The notes under the pieces were generated by a model. It saw only the letters and a program-made list of their open reading frames with translations, made no database searches and had not been told where the DNA came from. This document shows positions 1 to 8,255 of a stretch of DNA of 64,000 nucleotides, in pieces. Position numbers and translations under genes: made by a program. Source of the DNA: Streptomyces flaveus (GTDB lineage: Bacteria > Actinomycetota > Actinomycetes > Streptomycetales > Streptomycetaceae); NCBI RefSeq assembly GCF_014647675.1, contig NZ_BMPQ01000002.1, forward strand, positions 683,222-747,221. Direction: 5' to 3'. Each line of letters starts with the position of its first letter. The stretch's first letter is position 1.

Positions 1-101
1 CCCTGAACCCCGGTCGTACAAGGCTTCCCGGCCGCCTGTCGCCCCTCCTCCTGGCACTCCTCGTCGTCAAACCCGGTGGGTTCCGGGCTTGGGCGCGGGA
101 A

Positions 102-989
102 TCAGACGTCTTCTTCCATGAAGATCTCTTCGGCGGACGGCGCGGTGACGGCTCGGGTGAGCCACAGTCGGAGGAGGTCCGGGTCGTCGCAGCCGATGAT
201 GCGTTCGCGGATCTCGTCGGGGACGTCGAGGCCGCGTGCCGCCAGGACGAGCAGGATGTCCTCCGCACGCCCTTGGACACGCCCTTGGACACGCCCCTCG
301 TCACGGATCTCTTCGGAGATGTACGACTTGTAGAAGGAGAGGTCCACGGCCACCAGGTTCCTCCAGAGTTCTCCGGCCCGGCGGTTGGCACCGAGGCCTT
401 GTGCGGTGAATTCGATGATGGGGTCTGCGACTGCTTCGGGCACGTCCTGCAGAGCGGTGGACAGGGCCTTCAGTATCCCACCGACATCCGGATCCTTCGC
501 GTGGGTGATGGCGGACAGCGTGGCCAGCGCCAGGTCGGCGCGGGCCTCTTCCGGGTCGGTGATCAAAGGCATGTTGTGCGGACCGGCCACGAGCGGGTGC
601 ACGGTGAGGGCGGCCCACCACCGAGGGCCGATGGGTACGGGCTGGGCGGCCCACTCGGCTGTGGTCCGGTCCTGGCAGACGACCAGCAACACGGGCGGGA
701 TCTTGTACTTCGTATAGAGGAAGGACAGGTAGTAGGCCCAGCTGGCGGGTTTGTTCGGGTCCTTCGCACTCTGTGCTTCGACGGCCAGCAGCATCGGCTC
801 GGCGCCGTCGAAGCGCAGGAGCGTGTCGACGCGGCGTTCAACAGGCTGAATCTCTGTCAGATCGGTCGGCAGAACCGTGACAGACGTGGGCTGGATGAAC
901 GGGAGGCCGAGGACCTTGGAGACGCCAGTGAACAGGCCGGGATACTCCTGGAAGATGCGGTGCATCGCCTCGTGGGGCGAGTTGACCAT
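102..989 (-). CDS. Rpn/PD-(D/E)XK-like hypothetical protein
   Basis: A 295-residue protein. Residues about 75-95 hold an LLAVEAQ motif (E-x-Q core) followed by a W/Y-rich helix; this pattern is seen in the Rpn/YhgA family of PD-(D/E)XK nuclease-fold proteins, often annotated as putative transposases or recombination-promoting nucleases. The C-terminal part is helical and carries a GRVQGRVQGR repeat, encoded by a 12-bp tandem repeat at about 274-300. I place the start at 989 because AGGGAA lies about 5-6 nt upstream and the N-terminus there (MVNSPHEAMHRIF) looks like the usual one; an in-frame ATG at 1082 is less likely. Nuclease activity is an inference from family only. It stands alone on the minus strand. 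Confidence 0.6.
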   Translation of the reverse strand: MVNSPHEAMHRIFQEYPGLFTGVSKVLGLPFIQPTSVTVLPTDLTEIQPVERRVDTLLRFDGAEPMLLAVEAQSAKDPNKPASWAYYLSFLYTKYKIPPVLLVVCQDRTTAEWAAQPVPIGPRWWAALTVHPLVAGPHNMPLITDPEEARADLALATLSAITHAKDPDVGGILKALSTALQDVPEAVADPIIEFTAQGLGANRRAGELWRNLVAVDLSFYKSYISEEIRDEGRVQGRVQGRAEDILLVLAARGLDVPDEIRERIIGCDDPDLLRLWLTRAVTAPSAEEIFMEEDV

Positions 990-1146
990 GAGGGTTCCCT
1001 GTGGGAGGGGGCGGACGGAAAGCTGATGGAAGTCACCTTTGGCACATGCCATAGGCAAGTTCCGTGGCGAGCGTAAGGCCACAACACGCCCTAGACAGAG
1101 CCCAGTTGGTGATATTCACCCGCAGGGGTGAGCCTGCGGCGTTCCG

Positions 1147-1393
1147 TCAGAGGGCCGTGAGGGCGGGTGGCCGGGCTTGGCGCTCGCGGCAGTTGCGGCA
1201 GTGGGTGCCGGGTTCGGGAGCGCGGAAGGCGGTGTCGCAGCCGTCGCAGTTGCAGAGGGGGCGCCTGGCGGGCGGACTGGAGGTCGCGGACGATCTCCTC
1301 GGCCAGCACCTCGCCGAACTGCCCGGCTCTGACGTAGGCGGCATTCGGGTCGGCCAGGGGCGGAGCCCCGCCCCCCACAGGGCCCCGGCGCAT
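1147..1393 (-). pseudogene. Frameshifted remnant of a Cys-rich (zinc-ribbon-like) actinobacterial protein
   Basis: Two minus-strand frames together look like the end of one protein. The upstream frame reads an alanine/acidic helix (AYVRAGQFGEVLAEEIVRDL) and the neighbouring frame continues with CNCDGC...CRNC, a four-cysteine ribbon-like tail. I infer a frameshift at about 1260. The family is one I associate with plasmid or integrative-element genes of Streptomyces, but I cannot name it. A sequencing error would give the same picture. Confidence 0.4.
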
Positions 1394-1421
1394 GCCTATG
1401 AAGCGCGACTCATGAGGCCGC

Positions 1422-1616
1422 TCAGAACTTGATGTCCCCGATCATGCCCGCGATGTTCGACGTCACCTCGCTGATCGTGGGCGCGATCGTCGAACTGGCC
1501 AGATAGAAGCCGAACAGGACGCAGACGACCGCATGCCCGGCCTTCAGCCCTGACTTCTTGACCAGTAGGAAGACGATGATCGCCAGCAGCACCACCGCCG
1601 AAATCGAGAGTGCCAC
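1422..1616 (-). CDS. Small membrane protein, 64 aa
   Basis: A GTG start at 1616 is preceded by a strong GGAGGTGAA ribosome-binding site, which supports translation. The protein has one or two hydrophobic segments: residues 3-20 (AVVLLAIIVFLLVKK) and about 27-45 (AVVCVLFGFYLAS). The C-terminus is short and polar (SEVTSNIAGMIGDIKF). Similar small double-hydrophobic proteins accompany integrative or conjugative elements in Streptomyces, which would fit the neighbouring remnant, but no function is known. It is divergent from the S9 peptidase gene and shares its 180-bp upstream region. Confidence 0.55.
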   Translation of the reverse strand: MALSISAVVLLAIIVFLLVKKSGLKAGHAVVCVLFGFYLASSTIAPTISEVTSNIAGMIGDIKF

Positions 1617-1651
1617 GGCGGTTCACCTCCAAGGTTCCCAGGGACGCGTTC

Positions 1652-1686
1652 GGTCAGTACGGGTCAGTCAGTACAGGTCAGTACGG
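1652..1686. repeat. Direct repeats GGTCAGTACGG in the divergent promoter region
   Basis: GGTCAGTACGG occurs at 1652-1662 and exactly again at 1676-1686, with a partial copy (GTCAGTACA) between them. The repeats lie between the small membrane protein gene (minus) and the S9 peptidase gene (plus). They may be regulator-binding sites; there is no further support. Confidence 0.4.
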
Positions 1687-1795
1687 CAGCCAGCGGGTTC
1701 ATACCCAGGCAGCGCCATTGATCATAACTATTCCCACCTGCGCATCGATCGGCGCACGGCCGCACAAGGGGGCGCATGGCCAATATGGTCGGGGC

Positions 1796-3928
1796 ATGAC
1801 GACCGAGCCTCTCTCCTTTCCGCGCAGGCAGGCGCGCACCCTGCGCTTCACTCTCGGCGCGCCCCGCGCGTTCACCGTGGCACCCGACGGTTCCCGGGTG
1901 GCGTTCCTGCGGTCCCGTTCGGGTACGGACCGGGCGAATCTGCTGTGGATCCTCGATGTCGCGGACGGTACGGAACGCGTCGCCGCCGACCCGCAGGCGC
2001 TGCTCGGCGGCGCCGACGAGCGGCTGTCGGCCGAGGAGAGGGCGCGCCGGGAACGCAGCCGGGAGGGCGGCGCGGGCATCGTCGGCTACGCCACCGACAC
2101 GGCCGTGGAGTTGGCGTCCTTCGCGCTGTCCGGGCGGCTTTTCACGGCCGAGCTGCGGGCCGGTACGGCACGTGAACTGCCCGTTCCCGGCCCGGTGTTG
2201 GACCCGCGCCCGTCCCCCGACGGGCGGCTCGTGGCGTACGTCACCGGGGGCGCCCTGCGGGTCGTGGGCGCCGAGGGCGAGGACGACCGGGCGCTCGTGG
2301 AACCCGAGTCGGAGACGGTCACGTACGGCCTGGCCGAGTTCATCGCGGCGGAGGAGATGGGCCGTTCGCGCGGCTTCTGGTGGTCGCCCGACTCGGACCG
2401 GCTGCTGGTCGCGCGGGCCGACGACGCGCCCGTACGCCGCTGGTGGATCGCCGATCCCGCGCGGCCGGACCAGGATCCGCAGCAGGTCGCGTATCCGGCG
2501 GCCGGAACCGACAACGCGGACGTACGCCTCTTCGTGTTCGCGCTCGACGGGGCGCGTACGGAGGTCGTGTGGGACCGGGCGCGCTACCCCTATCTGGCAC
2601 GAGTGCACTGGTCAGCGGCCGGAGCGCCCCTCCTGCTCGTGCAGGCGCGGGACCAGCGGAGCCAGCTCTATCTGGCCGTGGATCCGGACAACGGGGCGAC
2701 CCGGATGGTGCACGCGGACGAAGATCCACAATGGCTGGATCTTTTCCCCGGCGTACCGTGCTGGAGCCCCGGCGGACACCTCGTGCGGATCGCCGACGAG
2801 GGCGGGGCGCGAGTGCTCGCGGTGGGTGAACGCCCGCTGACGGGGCCGCAGTTGCATGTACGCGCGGTGCTCGACGTCTCGGACGACGAGGTGCTGGTGT
2901 CCGCGTCGGCGGGCGAGGCGGCGGCTGCTCCCGAGATCGGTGAGGTTCACGTCTACCGGGTCAGCGACCTCGGCGTGGAACGGCTGTCGCAGGAGCCCGG
3001 GGTGCACTCGGCGGTGCGTTCCGGCCCCGTGACGGTGCTCGTCTCGGCGGTGCCGGGCCGGCCGGGGGCTCAGGTGCGGGTGCTGCGCGAGGGCCGCGAG
3101 GGCAAGACGGCGGCGACTGTGGCCTCGTACGCCGAAGACCCCGGACTGAGCCCGCGCGTGAGCCTCACGGAAGCGGGCGAGCGCCGCGTGCCGTGCGCCG
3201 TCCTGCTCCCCACGGGCTACACCGACGGCGACGGTCCGCTGCCGGTCCTGATGGACCCGTACGGCGGCCCGCACGGCCAGCGGGTACTGGCGGCGCACAA
3301 TCCGTACCTCACCTCGCAGTGGTTCGCCGACCAGGGCTTCGCGGTGATCGTCGCGGACGGGCGCGGGATGCCGGGCCGCTCGCCGGCCTGGGAGAAGGCG
3401 ATCAAGGACGACATGGCCGCGCTCGTCGTGGACGACCAGATCCACGCGCTCCAGGCACTCGCCGAACGCTTCCCGCTGGACCTGAACCGGGTCGCCATCC
3501 GCGGCTGGTCGTTCGGCGGCTACCTCGCGGGACTCGCGGTGCTGCGCCGCCCTGACGTCTTCCACGCGGCCGTCGTGGGCGCCCCGGTCACCGACCAGCG
3601 CCTGTACGACACCCACTACACGGAGCGCTACCTGGGCGACCCGAACCGCCAGCCCGAGGTCTACGCCGCGAACTCGCTCATCGACGACAACGGCCTTGTC
3701 GGCGCCGCTGAGCCGGCCCGCCCGATGATGATCATCCACGGCCTGGCCGACGACAACGTAGTGGTGGCCCACAGCCTGCGCCTGTCTTCGGCGCTTCTGG
3801 CCGCCGGCCGCCCTCACGAGGTGCTGCCACTCTCGGGCGTCACGCACATGACCCCGCAGGAACAGGTGGCCGAGAACTTGCTGCTGCTCCAGGTGGACTT
3901 CCTGAAGCGCTCACTGGGCGTGGCCTGA
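1796..3928 (+). CDS. S9 family prolyl oligopeptidase / dipeptidyl peptidase IV-like
   Basis: A 710-residue serine peptidase. The N-terminal two thirds form a DPP IV-type beta-propeller (residues about 20-480), and the last 230 residues form an alpha/beta-hydrolase domain. The catalytic triad is visible: Ser572 in GWSFGGY, Asp652 or Asp653 in HGLADDN, and His684 in GVTHMT. The family cleaves short peptides after proline or alanine. I see no signal peptide, so the enzyme is probably cytoplasmic. The start at 1796 (MTTEPLSFPRRQ) is chosen because the upstream in-frame extension is low-complexity and not protein-like. It is monocistronic. Role is likely peptide turnover; the substrate is not deducible. 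Confidence 0.9.
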   Translation: MTTEPLSFPRRQARTLRFTLGAPRAFTVAPDGSRVAFLRSRSGTDRANLLWILDVADGTERVAADPQALLGGADERLSAEERARRERSREGGAGIVGYATDTAVELASFALSGRLFTAELRAGTARELPVPGPVLDPRPSPDGRLVAYVTGGALRVVGAEGEDDRALVEPESETVTYGLAEFIAAEEMGRSRGFWWSPDSDRLLVARADDAPVRRWWIADPARPDQDPQQVAYPAAGTDNADVRLFVFALDGARTEVVWDRARYPYLARVHWSAAGAPLLLVQARDQRSQLYLAVDPDNGATRMVHADEDPQWLDLFPGVPCWSPGGHLVRIADEGGARVLAVGERPLTGPQLHVRAVLDVSDDEVLVSASAGEAAAAPEIGEVHVYRVSDLGVERLSQEPGVHSAVRSGPVTVLVSAVPGRPGAQVRVLREGREGKTAATVASYAEDPGLSPRVSLTEAGERRVPCAVLLPTGYTDGDGPLPVLMDPYGGPHGQRVLAAHNPYLTSQWFADQGFAVIVADGRGMPGRSPAWEKAIKDDMAALVVDDQIHALQALAERFPLDLNRVAIRGWSFGGYLAGLAVLRRPDVFHAAVVGAPVTDQRLYDTHYTERYLGDPNRQPEVYAANSLIDDNGLVGAAEPARPMMIIHGLADDNVVVAHSLRLSSALLAAGRPHEVLPLSGVTHMTPQEQVAENLLLLQVDFLKRSLGVA

Positions 3929-4177
3929 ACGTGCGACCGGCCGGGGAGACATGGCGCGCCCCGGCCGGTCTACGGCACCCGCACGGCCGTACGCTGTCGA
4001 GCTTGACGCGTCCGTATATCGGTATCGGGTCAGCGAAGTTGCTTGCGTGTTAACGCGGTTGATGCGCATTTGCGTCGCTATGTCGCCGTGCCAAGCGCGA
4101 GCGTCCGCTCGACCTTCTCGGCGCGGGTACGCCCCTTTCCGTACGGGACCCGAAGGGACGCTTCCGAAGGGGCGCTT

Positions 4178-4366
4178 CTAGGGAACAGCGGCCACCGTCT
4201 TGGGGGCGGTGGCCAACCGCAGACCGACCTCCACAAGGGTCCACCCGAGGCGGGTACGGAGATCCCGGGGACGCCGGGCCGCGACGGCGAGGCGGTACGA
4301 GTCGGCTTCGGCACGGAGCTCGGCTGCGCGGGCGTGGTGCAGGGCGAGGTGGGTCTCGGGGTGCAT
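4178..4366 (-). CDS. Small conserved-looking protein, 62 aa
   Basis: A short, Arg/Ala/Leu-rich helical protein beginning MHPETHLALHHARAAEL, 11 nt downstream of the ArsR-type regulator stop. GAGAGG lies upstream of the start. Small proteins of this kind (HPETH...RTRLGWTLVEVGLRL) are common next to regulators in Streptomyces and have no assigned function. It is probably cotranscribed with the regulator. Confidence 0.55.
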   Translation of the reverse strand: MHPETHLALHHARAAELRAEADSYRLAVAARRPRDLRTRLGWTLVEVGLRLATAPKTVAAVP

Positions 4367-4377
4367 CGGGCGGCCTC

Positions 4378-4962
4378 TCAGTCCGTGCGGGTGGGGATGA
4401 TGTGGGTGTGGACGCGGACCTGCTCGGCGTCCGGGGTGCCGTCGTCGGGGGCCAGCGCGCGGTAGCTCTCCACGAGGTCGTGCATCTTGTTGTTGAGTTC
4501 GAGGGCGAGTTCGGGTGTGAGGTCCAGCGTCCAGTCGCTCATGTCCGAGGCGCGGCGCCACGCCTCGGACCAGTCGTCGCGAGTGCCGATCCAGGTCGCC
4601 AGCTCCCGGGTGTGCTGGTTGGCGAGCTCATGCATGAACACGTCAGCGGCTCCGCGCACTTCGGGGTCACGGTCCATGAACAGTTCCTCGTCGAAGTGCA
4701 CGCCCATGTGGACCGACTTCCACCACCGCTCGCGCCCCTTGCCGTGCTCCGGCGCGTCCTCGACGAAGCCGTATGCGGCGAGCTGACGCAGGTGGTAGCT
4801 GGTGGCACCGCTGGACTCGCCCAGTTTCGCGGCCAGTTGCGACGCGGTGGCCGGCCCGCCACGCCGTAGCGCGTTCAGCAGCCGCATACGCAGCGGATGT
4901 GCGAGTCCACGCAGCGAGCGGGCGTCGAGGCTGTGGACTTGCGGGTCCTGTGGCTCGTTCAT
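4378..4962 (-). CDS. ArsR-family (winged-helix) transcriptional regulator
   Basis: A 194-residue protein with a winged HTH in residues 10-85 (LRGLAHPLRMRLLNALRRGG, then ASQLAAKLGESSGATSYHLR as recognition helix), typical of ArsR/HTH_20 regulators. There is no cysteine metal site in the HTH. The C-terminal 100 residues are acidic and helical. The start at 4962 is preferred over ATG 4998, which lies inside the operator. A perfect 17-bp inverted repeat at 4982-5023, about 20 bp upstream, strongly suggests autoregulation. The downstream 62-residue gene is probably in the same transcript. The ligand is unknown. Confidence 0.85.
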   Translation of the reverse strand: MNEPQDPQVHSLDARSLRGLAHPLRMRLLNALRRGGPATASQLAAKLGESSGATSYHLRQLAAYGFVEDAPEHGKGRERWWKSVHMGVHFDEELFMDRDPEVRGAADVFMHELANQHTRELATWIGTRDDWSEAWRRASDMSDWTLDLTPELALELNNKMHDLVESYRALAPDDGTPDAEQVRVHTHIIPTRTD

Positions 4963-4981
4963 GCGTACAAAGATAGCCTTG

Positions 4982-5023
4982 CAAAGGATGCGTTGCAACG
5001 ACTTCTTTGCAACGCATCCTTTG
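4982..5023. promoter_or_regulatory. Perfect 17-bp inverted repeat, probable ArsR-type operator
   Basis: CAAAGGATGCGTTGCAA (4982-4998) and its exact reverse complement TTGCAACGCATCCTTTG (5007-5023) are separated by 8 nt. It sits directly upstream of the ArsR-type gene at 4962. Length, symmetry and position suggest an autoregulatory operator. The core TGCGTTGCAA appears in both arms, so two dimers could bind. Confidence 0.75.
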
Positions 5024-5132
5024 TAGGCGGCTGCGCCTCTCAGCGACCCGGTGCAGTGACGTCACACCCAAGGGCACAGGGCACACGCCCACCGGTCGGC
5101 AGCGAACCTTTCGATCCCAGCACCAGCCACGT

Positions 5133-5507
5133 CTAGCCCAACTCGCCCCGCTCCACACAGAATTCGTTGCCCGCGGGGTCGGCCAGTGTGACCCAGCCCC
5201 GGCCGTCCGGCCGGGTGTGGTCCGCGATCAGCCGGGCCCCGAGCCTGATCGCCCGCTCGACCTCCTGCGCACGGGTGCGCCCCTGCGGACGCAGGTCGAA
5301 ATGCACCCGGTTCTTGACGGTCTTCGGCTCGGGCACGCGGACAAACAGCAGGCCCGGACCACCGGCGGGATCCGCGATGAGCGCCTCCGGATCACCGGGC
5401 TTGTCGTCGTCGGCCAGCGGCCGCCCGAGCAACTCGCTCCAGAACAGCCCGAGATCGTACGGATCTCCGGTGCAGTCGAAGGTGATGTGGCGGATCGTGG
5501 GGTTCAA
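5133..5507 (-). CDS. VOC-family (glyoxalase/bleomycin resistance-like) protein
   Basis: About 124 residues with a glyoxalase-fold pattern: ITFDCTGDPYDLGLFWSELLG at the N-terminus and WVTLADPAGNEFCVE at the C-terminus. I prefer a TTG start at 5507 because GAGGAAAG lies a few nt upstream; an ATG at 5558 would overlap the upstream DinB gene by 8 nt. VOC proteins are metal-binding enzymes or drug-binding proteins; the substrate cannot be read from sequence. It lies just after the DinB gene and is probably cotranscribed with it. Confidence 0.8.
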   Translation of the reverse strand: MNPTIRHITFDCTGDPYDLGLFWSELLGRPLADDDKPGDPEALIADPAGGPGLLFVRVPEPKTVKNRVHFDLRPQGRTRAQEVERAIRLGARLIADHTRPDGRGWVTLADPAGNEFCVERGELG

Positions 5508-5550
5508 CTGGCTTTCCTCGTCTCTGTTCCAGTCCTCTGTTGCAGACGAG

Positions 5551-6054
5551 CTAGGCACCGGTGTGTCCGTCCAGCAGTTCCCGTACGACGTCCAAGTGGC
5601 CGTTGTGGCGGGCGGTTTCCTCGATCAGGTGCAGGACGATCCAGCGCAGGTTCACGTGCCGGCCGTCGCGGATCGGGCGCTTCGCCGTCGCCTCCAGGTC
5701 GTGGGAGGCCACCAGTTCGCGGTAGCGGGCGCTCTGTGCCTCGTACTCCGCGAGGAGGTCCACGAGCGGGATGTCGACCGCGATGCGCATCTCCCGGTCG
5801 GGGTCCTCGTCCGTCCAGGGCCCTTCGTCCTCCTCACCGAGGAACACCACCTGGAACCACCAGTACTCCACCCATCTCAGATGGCTGATCAGTCCGCACA
5901 GGGTCATCAACGGGGAGCCGGGCAGCGGCGCCGTGCGGGCGTTCTCCGCCGAGACGCCCTCACACTTGGCCCGGGCGGTGTCGCGCGCGTAGTCGAGGAA
6001 GGTGGTCAGCTGCGTGCGCTCGCCCCACGAGGGGGGCGTATCAGTTCGAGTCAT
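5551..6054 (-). CDS. DinB-family (DUF664) protein
   Basis: A 167-residue four-helix protein. Residues about 45-75 include HLRWVEYWWFQVV and residues about 135-155 include HLIEETARHNGHLDVV, which supply the histidines of the DinB metal site. Actinobacterial DUF664 members are thiol-dependent (mycothiol) S-transferases or related proteins; that role is inferred here. It precedes the VOC gene. Confidence 0.85.
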   Translation of the reverse strand: MTRTDTPPSWGERTQLTTFLDYARDTARAKCEGVSAENARTAPLPGSPLMTLCGLISHLRWVEYWWFQVVFLGEEDEGPWTDEDPDREMRIAVDIPLVDLLAEYEAQSARYRELVASHDLEATAKRPIRDGRHVNLRWIVLHLIEETARHNGHLDVVRELLDGHTGA

Positions 6055-6149
6055 CGGGGTGAAGCATCCCCGCCGCCCGTTCCGGTGTCGACCGATTTAG
6101 CGGCCGCATCAGCCGCTGACCGTCTCTGGCGGCCGCTTAGGATCTGTCC

Positions 6150-6527
6150 ATGATCGCTGACCTGCAATGCGTGGTGCTGGACTGCTCCGATCCGGCGGAA
6201 CTCGCCGACTTCTACCAGTCGTTGCTCGGCGGGACCGTCAACCAGCAGGACCCACGGTGGGCACTCGACGACGACTGGGCGACCCTGCACACACCGTCCG
6301 GTCTCGTCCTCGCCTTCCAGCGGGCAGCGGACTACCTGCCGCCACGGTGGCCGGACCCCGCCCGGCCTCAGCAGTTTCATCTGGACTTCGGTGTCACTGA
6401 CCTGGACCGGGCTCAGGAGCAGGTGCTGGCCCGGGGAGCGACGGTACTGGACGACGATTTCGCCGGACGGAGCTGGCGCGTCTACGCCGACCCGGCAGGG
6501 CATCCATTCTGTCTGGTCCGTCATTAG
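6150..6527 (+). CDS. VOC-family protein
   Basis: A 125-residue single-domain glyoxalase-fold protein, with CVVLDCSDPAELADFYQSLLG at the N-terminus and RVYADPAGHPFCLV at the C-terminus. Such proteins are common in Streptomyces and their substrates are mostly unknown. It is divergent from the DinB/VOC pair, and convergent with the decayed toxin gene, whose frame runs into its 3' end. Confidence 0.85.
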   Translation: MIADLQCVVLDCSDPAELADFYQSLLGGTVNQQDPRWALDDDWATLHTPSGLVLAFQRAADYLPPRWPDPARPQQFHLDFGVTDLDRAQEQVLARGATVLDDDFAGRSWRVYADPAGHPFCLVRH

Positions 6528-6666
6528 GGTCTGTCGGCCGGATACCGAGCCTGAGGTTGTCCTCCAGCTCTCGCCGCAGTTCTTCGACAGCCTGCTGGGC
6601 GACCAGACCGAGCATCTGGAGACGCTTTGCCGCCGAGGCCGTGATCACGGCGATGGCTCGGCTCAC
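6394..6666 (-). pseudogene. Probably truncated toxin-like gene coupled to a DUF6247-like antitoxin
   Basis: A GTG at 6666 overlaps the stop of the upstream 97-residue gene (GTGA), the usual coupling for a two-gene operon. The first 45 or so residues (SRAIAVITASAAKRLQMLGL, then an acidic helix) look like a real helical N-terminus. The frame then continues antisense to the VOC gene with Arg/Pro-rich, non-protein-like sequence. I infer a toxin partner that has lost its C-terminal half. The family is uncertain. Confidence 0.35.
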
Positions 6667-6956
6667 TCCTGGCTGCCTTTCTTGATCTCTGCAATGAGGT
6701 CGAGCCCCTCCTGCAGCGCCTCGTCGAACTCGGGATCGCTGAAGGCGCGGATGCTGCCGGCATAGATCTTGATGACGTCGGCGACCTGGTGGAAGTCAGT
6801 GGCCGTGGAAGTGTCCAGGGCGCGAGCGAGGTCGGCCTCAAAGCTCTCGGCGTCGCCTGGGAAACCCCGCCCGTCCCGGAGCGCGGCGCGGATATCGGCC
6901 ACGGTCCTGAGGTGTGGCAGTGATGGGTGCGGTGTCTCGGCGTGCTGCGCACTCAT
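6663..6956 (-). CDS. Putative antitoxin-like protein (DUF6247-like), 97 aa
   Basis: The start at 6956 has a strong AAGGAGG ribosome-binding site. The protein is acidic and helical: VADIRAALRDGRGFPGDAESFEADLARALD followed by EALQEGLDLIAEIKKG. The arrangement of an acidic ~100-residue protein coupled by GTGA to a second small gene fits a toxin-antitoxin pair. DUF6247 membership is my recollection of the motif, not a search result. Its partner appears truncated. Confidence 0.5.
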   Translation of the reverse strand: MSAQHAETPHPSLPHLRTVADIRAALRDGRGFPGDAESFEADLARALDTSTATDFHQVADVIKIYAGSIRAFSDPEFDEALQEGLDLIAEIKKGSQE

Positions 6957-7000
6957 GAGTCCTCCTTGGGCCAGGTATGCGCTTACGACCATGGTCGCGC

Positions 7001-7036
7001 TCACGGGGCGATCACGAGTTGGATGGCCGCACTCAT
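7001..7036 (-). other. 11-codon leader-like ORF with its own RBS
   Basis: ATG at 7036 with GGAGG upstream encodes MSAAIQLVIAP and ends in a TGA that overlaps a GTG (GTGA). The surrounding sequence GGAGGACxxATGAGTGC is repeated before the antitoxin-like gene at 6956, suggesting a small duplication of a translation start. It may be a leader peptide or a duplication scar. Confidence 0.3.
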
Positions 7037-7062
7037 ACGTCCTCCACCCTTAGAAACGATGG

Positions 7063-7094
7063 CTCCCGGCACCGAAACCGGTGCCGGGAGCCAA
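7063..7094 (-). terminator. Rho-independent-type terminator after the ABC transporter operon
   Basis: A perfect 13-bp stem (GGCTCCCGGCACC / GGTGCCGGGAGCC) with a 6-nt loop, 13 nt beyond the stop of the last ABC gene at 7107. The T-run is poor, as is usual in Streptomyces. Confidence 0.85.
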
Positions 7095-7106
7095 AGCCAA
7101 TACAAA

Positions 7107-8255
7107 TCAGACCGCGTGCACGACGTCCTTCTCCTCCGCGAAGTGGCACGCCGACTCGTGCGCCACCGGGGAGTCCAGGCCCTTGAAGACCTCGGGAACC
7201 GCGAGCAGCGGGACCTCCTCGGCGCACTTGTCCTGGGCCTTCTGGCAGCGCGTGCGGAAGCGGCAGCCGGACGGCGGGTTGGCCGGGGAAGGCACGTCGC
7301 CGGTGAGGATGACCCGCTCCCGGCCCTCACGGGCATCCGGGTCCGGAACGGGCACGGCGGAGAGCAGCGCCTGCGTGTAGGGGTGCGTCGGGTGGTCGTA
7401 GATCTGCGTGTCCGTGCCGATCTCGGCCATCTTGCCGAGGTACATCACGCCGACCCGGTCGGAGATGTGCCGGACGATCGACAGGTCGTGCGCGATGAAG
7501 ATGTAGGACAGGTTGAACTCGTCCTGCAGTTTCTCCATCAGGTTGATGACCTGCGCCTGCACGGAGACGTCCAGGGCCGACACCGGCTCGTCGCAGATGA
7601 TGATTTCCGGGTTGAGCGCGAGGCCGCGGGCGATGCCGATGCGCTGGCGCTGACCGCCGGAGAACTGGTGCGGATACCGGTTGATGTACTCCGGGTTGAG
7701 CCCGACGACGTCCAGCAGTTCCTGGACCTTCTGCCGGCGCGAGCCCTTCGGGGCGACCTCGGGGTGGATCTCGAAGGGTTCCCCGATGATGTCGCCGACC
7801 GTCATCCGCGGGTTCAGCGAGGTGTACGGGTCCTGGAACACCATCTGGATGTTGCGTCGTACGGCCTTCAGCGCGCGCCCGGACAGCTTGGTGATGTCCT
7901 GGCCCTTGTAAAAGACCTCGCCGGCCGTCGCCCGCTCCAGGTTCATCAGCAGCTTGGCCACGGTCGACTTGCCGCAGCCGGACTCGCCGACGATGCCGAG
8001 CGTCTCGCCCTGGTAGAGGTCGAAGGAGATCCCGTCCACGGCCTTGACCGCGCCGACCTGGCGCTTGAACAGGATGCCCGTGGTCAGCGGGAAGTGCTTG
8101 ACCAGGTTACGTACCTGAAGAATCGGCTCACCGCGCTCGACCGGCGCCTCGATCGCCGCGACCGCCTCCTCCTCGGAGTGGGCGTCGACGACGTCCACCT
8201 CGGAGACGTTGGGGGTGGCGTCCACGGGCTCGTCCGTCTTCTTGAGCTCAGCCAT
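7107..8255 (-). CDS. Oligo/dipeptide ABC transporter ATP-binding protein (DppF/OppF type)
   Basis: A 382-residue ATPase. After a 50-residue acidic N-terminal extension come Walker A (GESGCGKST), the signature QFSGGQRQRIGIARG and Walker B (IIICDEP), then the C-terminal oligopeptide-transporter extension (DVPSPANPPSGCRFRTRC...C) whose cysteines are typical of this subfamily. It energises peptide import with its partner ATPase encoded immediately upstream (8-nt overlap). It is the last gene of the operon. Confidence 0.95.
   Translation of the reverse strand: MAELKKTDEPVDATPNVSEVDVVDAHSEEEAVAAIEAPVERGEPILQVRNLVKHFPLTTGILFKRQVGAVKAVDGISFDLYQGETLGIVGESGCGKSTVAKLLMNLERATAGEVFYKGQDITKLSGRALKAVRRNIQMVFQDPYTSLNPRMTVGDIIGEPFEIHPEVAPKGSRRQKVQELLDVVGLNPEYINRYPHQFSGGQRQRIGIARGLALNPEIIICDEPVSALDVSVQAQVINLMEKLQDEFNLSYIFIAHDLSIVRHISDRVGVMYLGKMAEIGTDTQIYDHPTHPYTQALLSAVPVPDPDAREGRERVILTGDVPSPANPPSGCRFRTRCQKAQDKCAEEVPLLAVPEVFKGLDSPVAHESACHFAEEKDVVHAV

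Noticed and set aside
1..101. A gene at the left edge
   Set aside because: The first 101 bases show no frame with protein-like composition running into the window.
1796..3928. Long ORFs opposite the S9 peptidase gene
   Set aside because: They are Arg/Pro/Ala-rich shadows of high-GC coding sequence; the S9 catalytic motifs define the real strand.
4962..4998. ATG at 4998 as start of the ArsR-type regulator
   Set aside because: The extra residues would be encoded inside the 17-bp inverted repeat; ATG 4962 is a better start.
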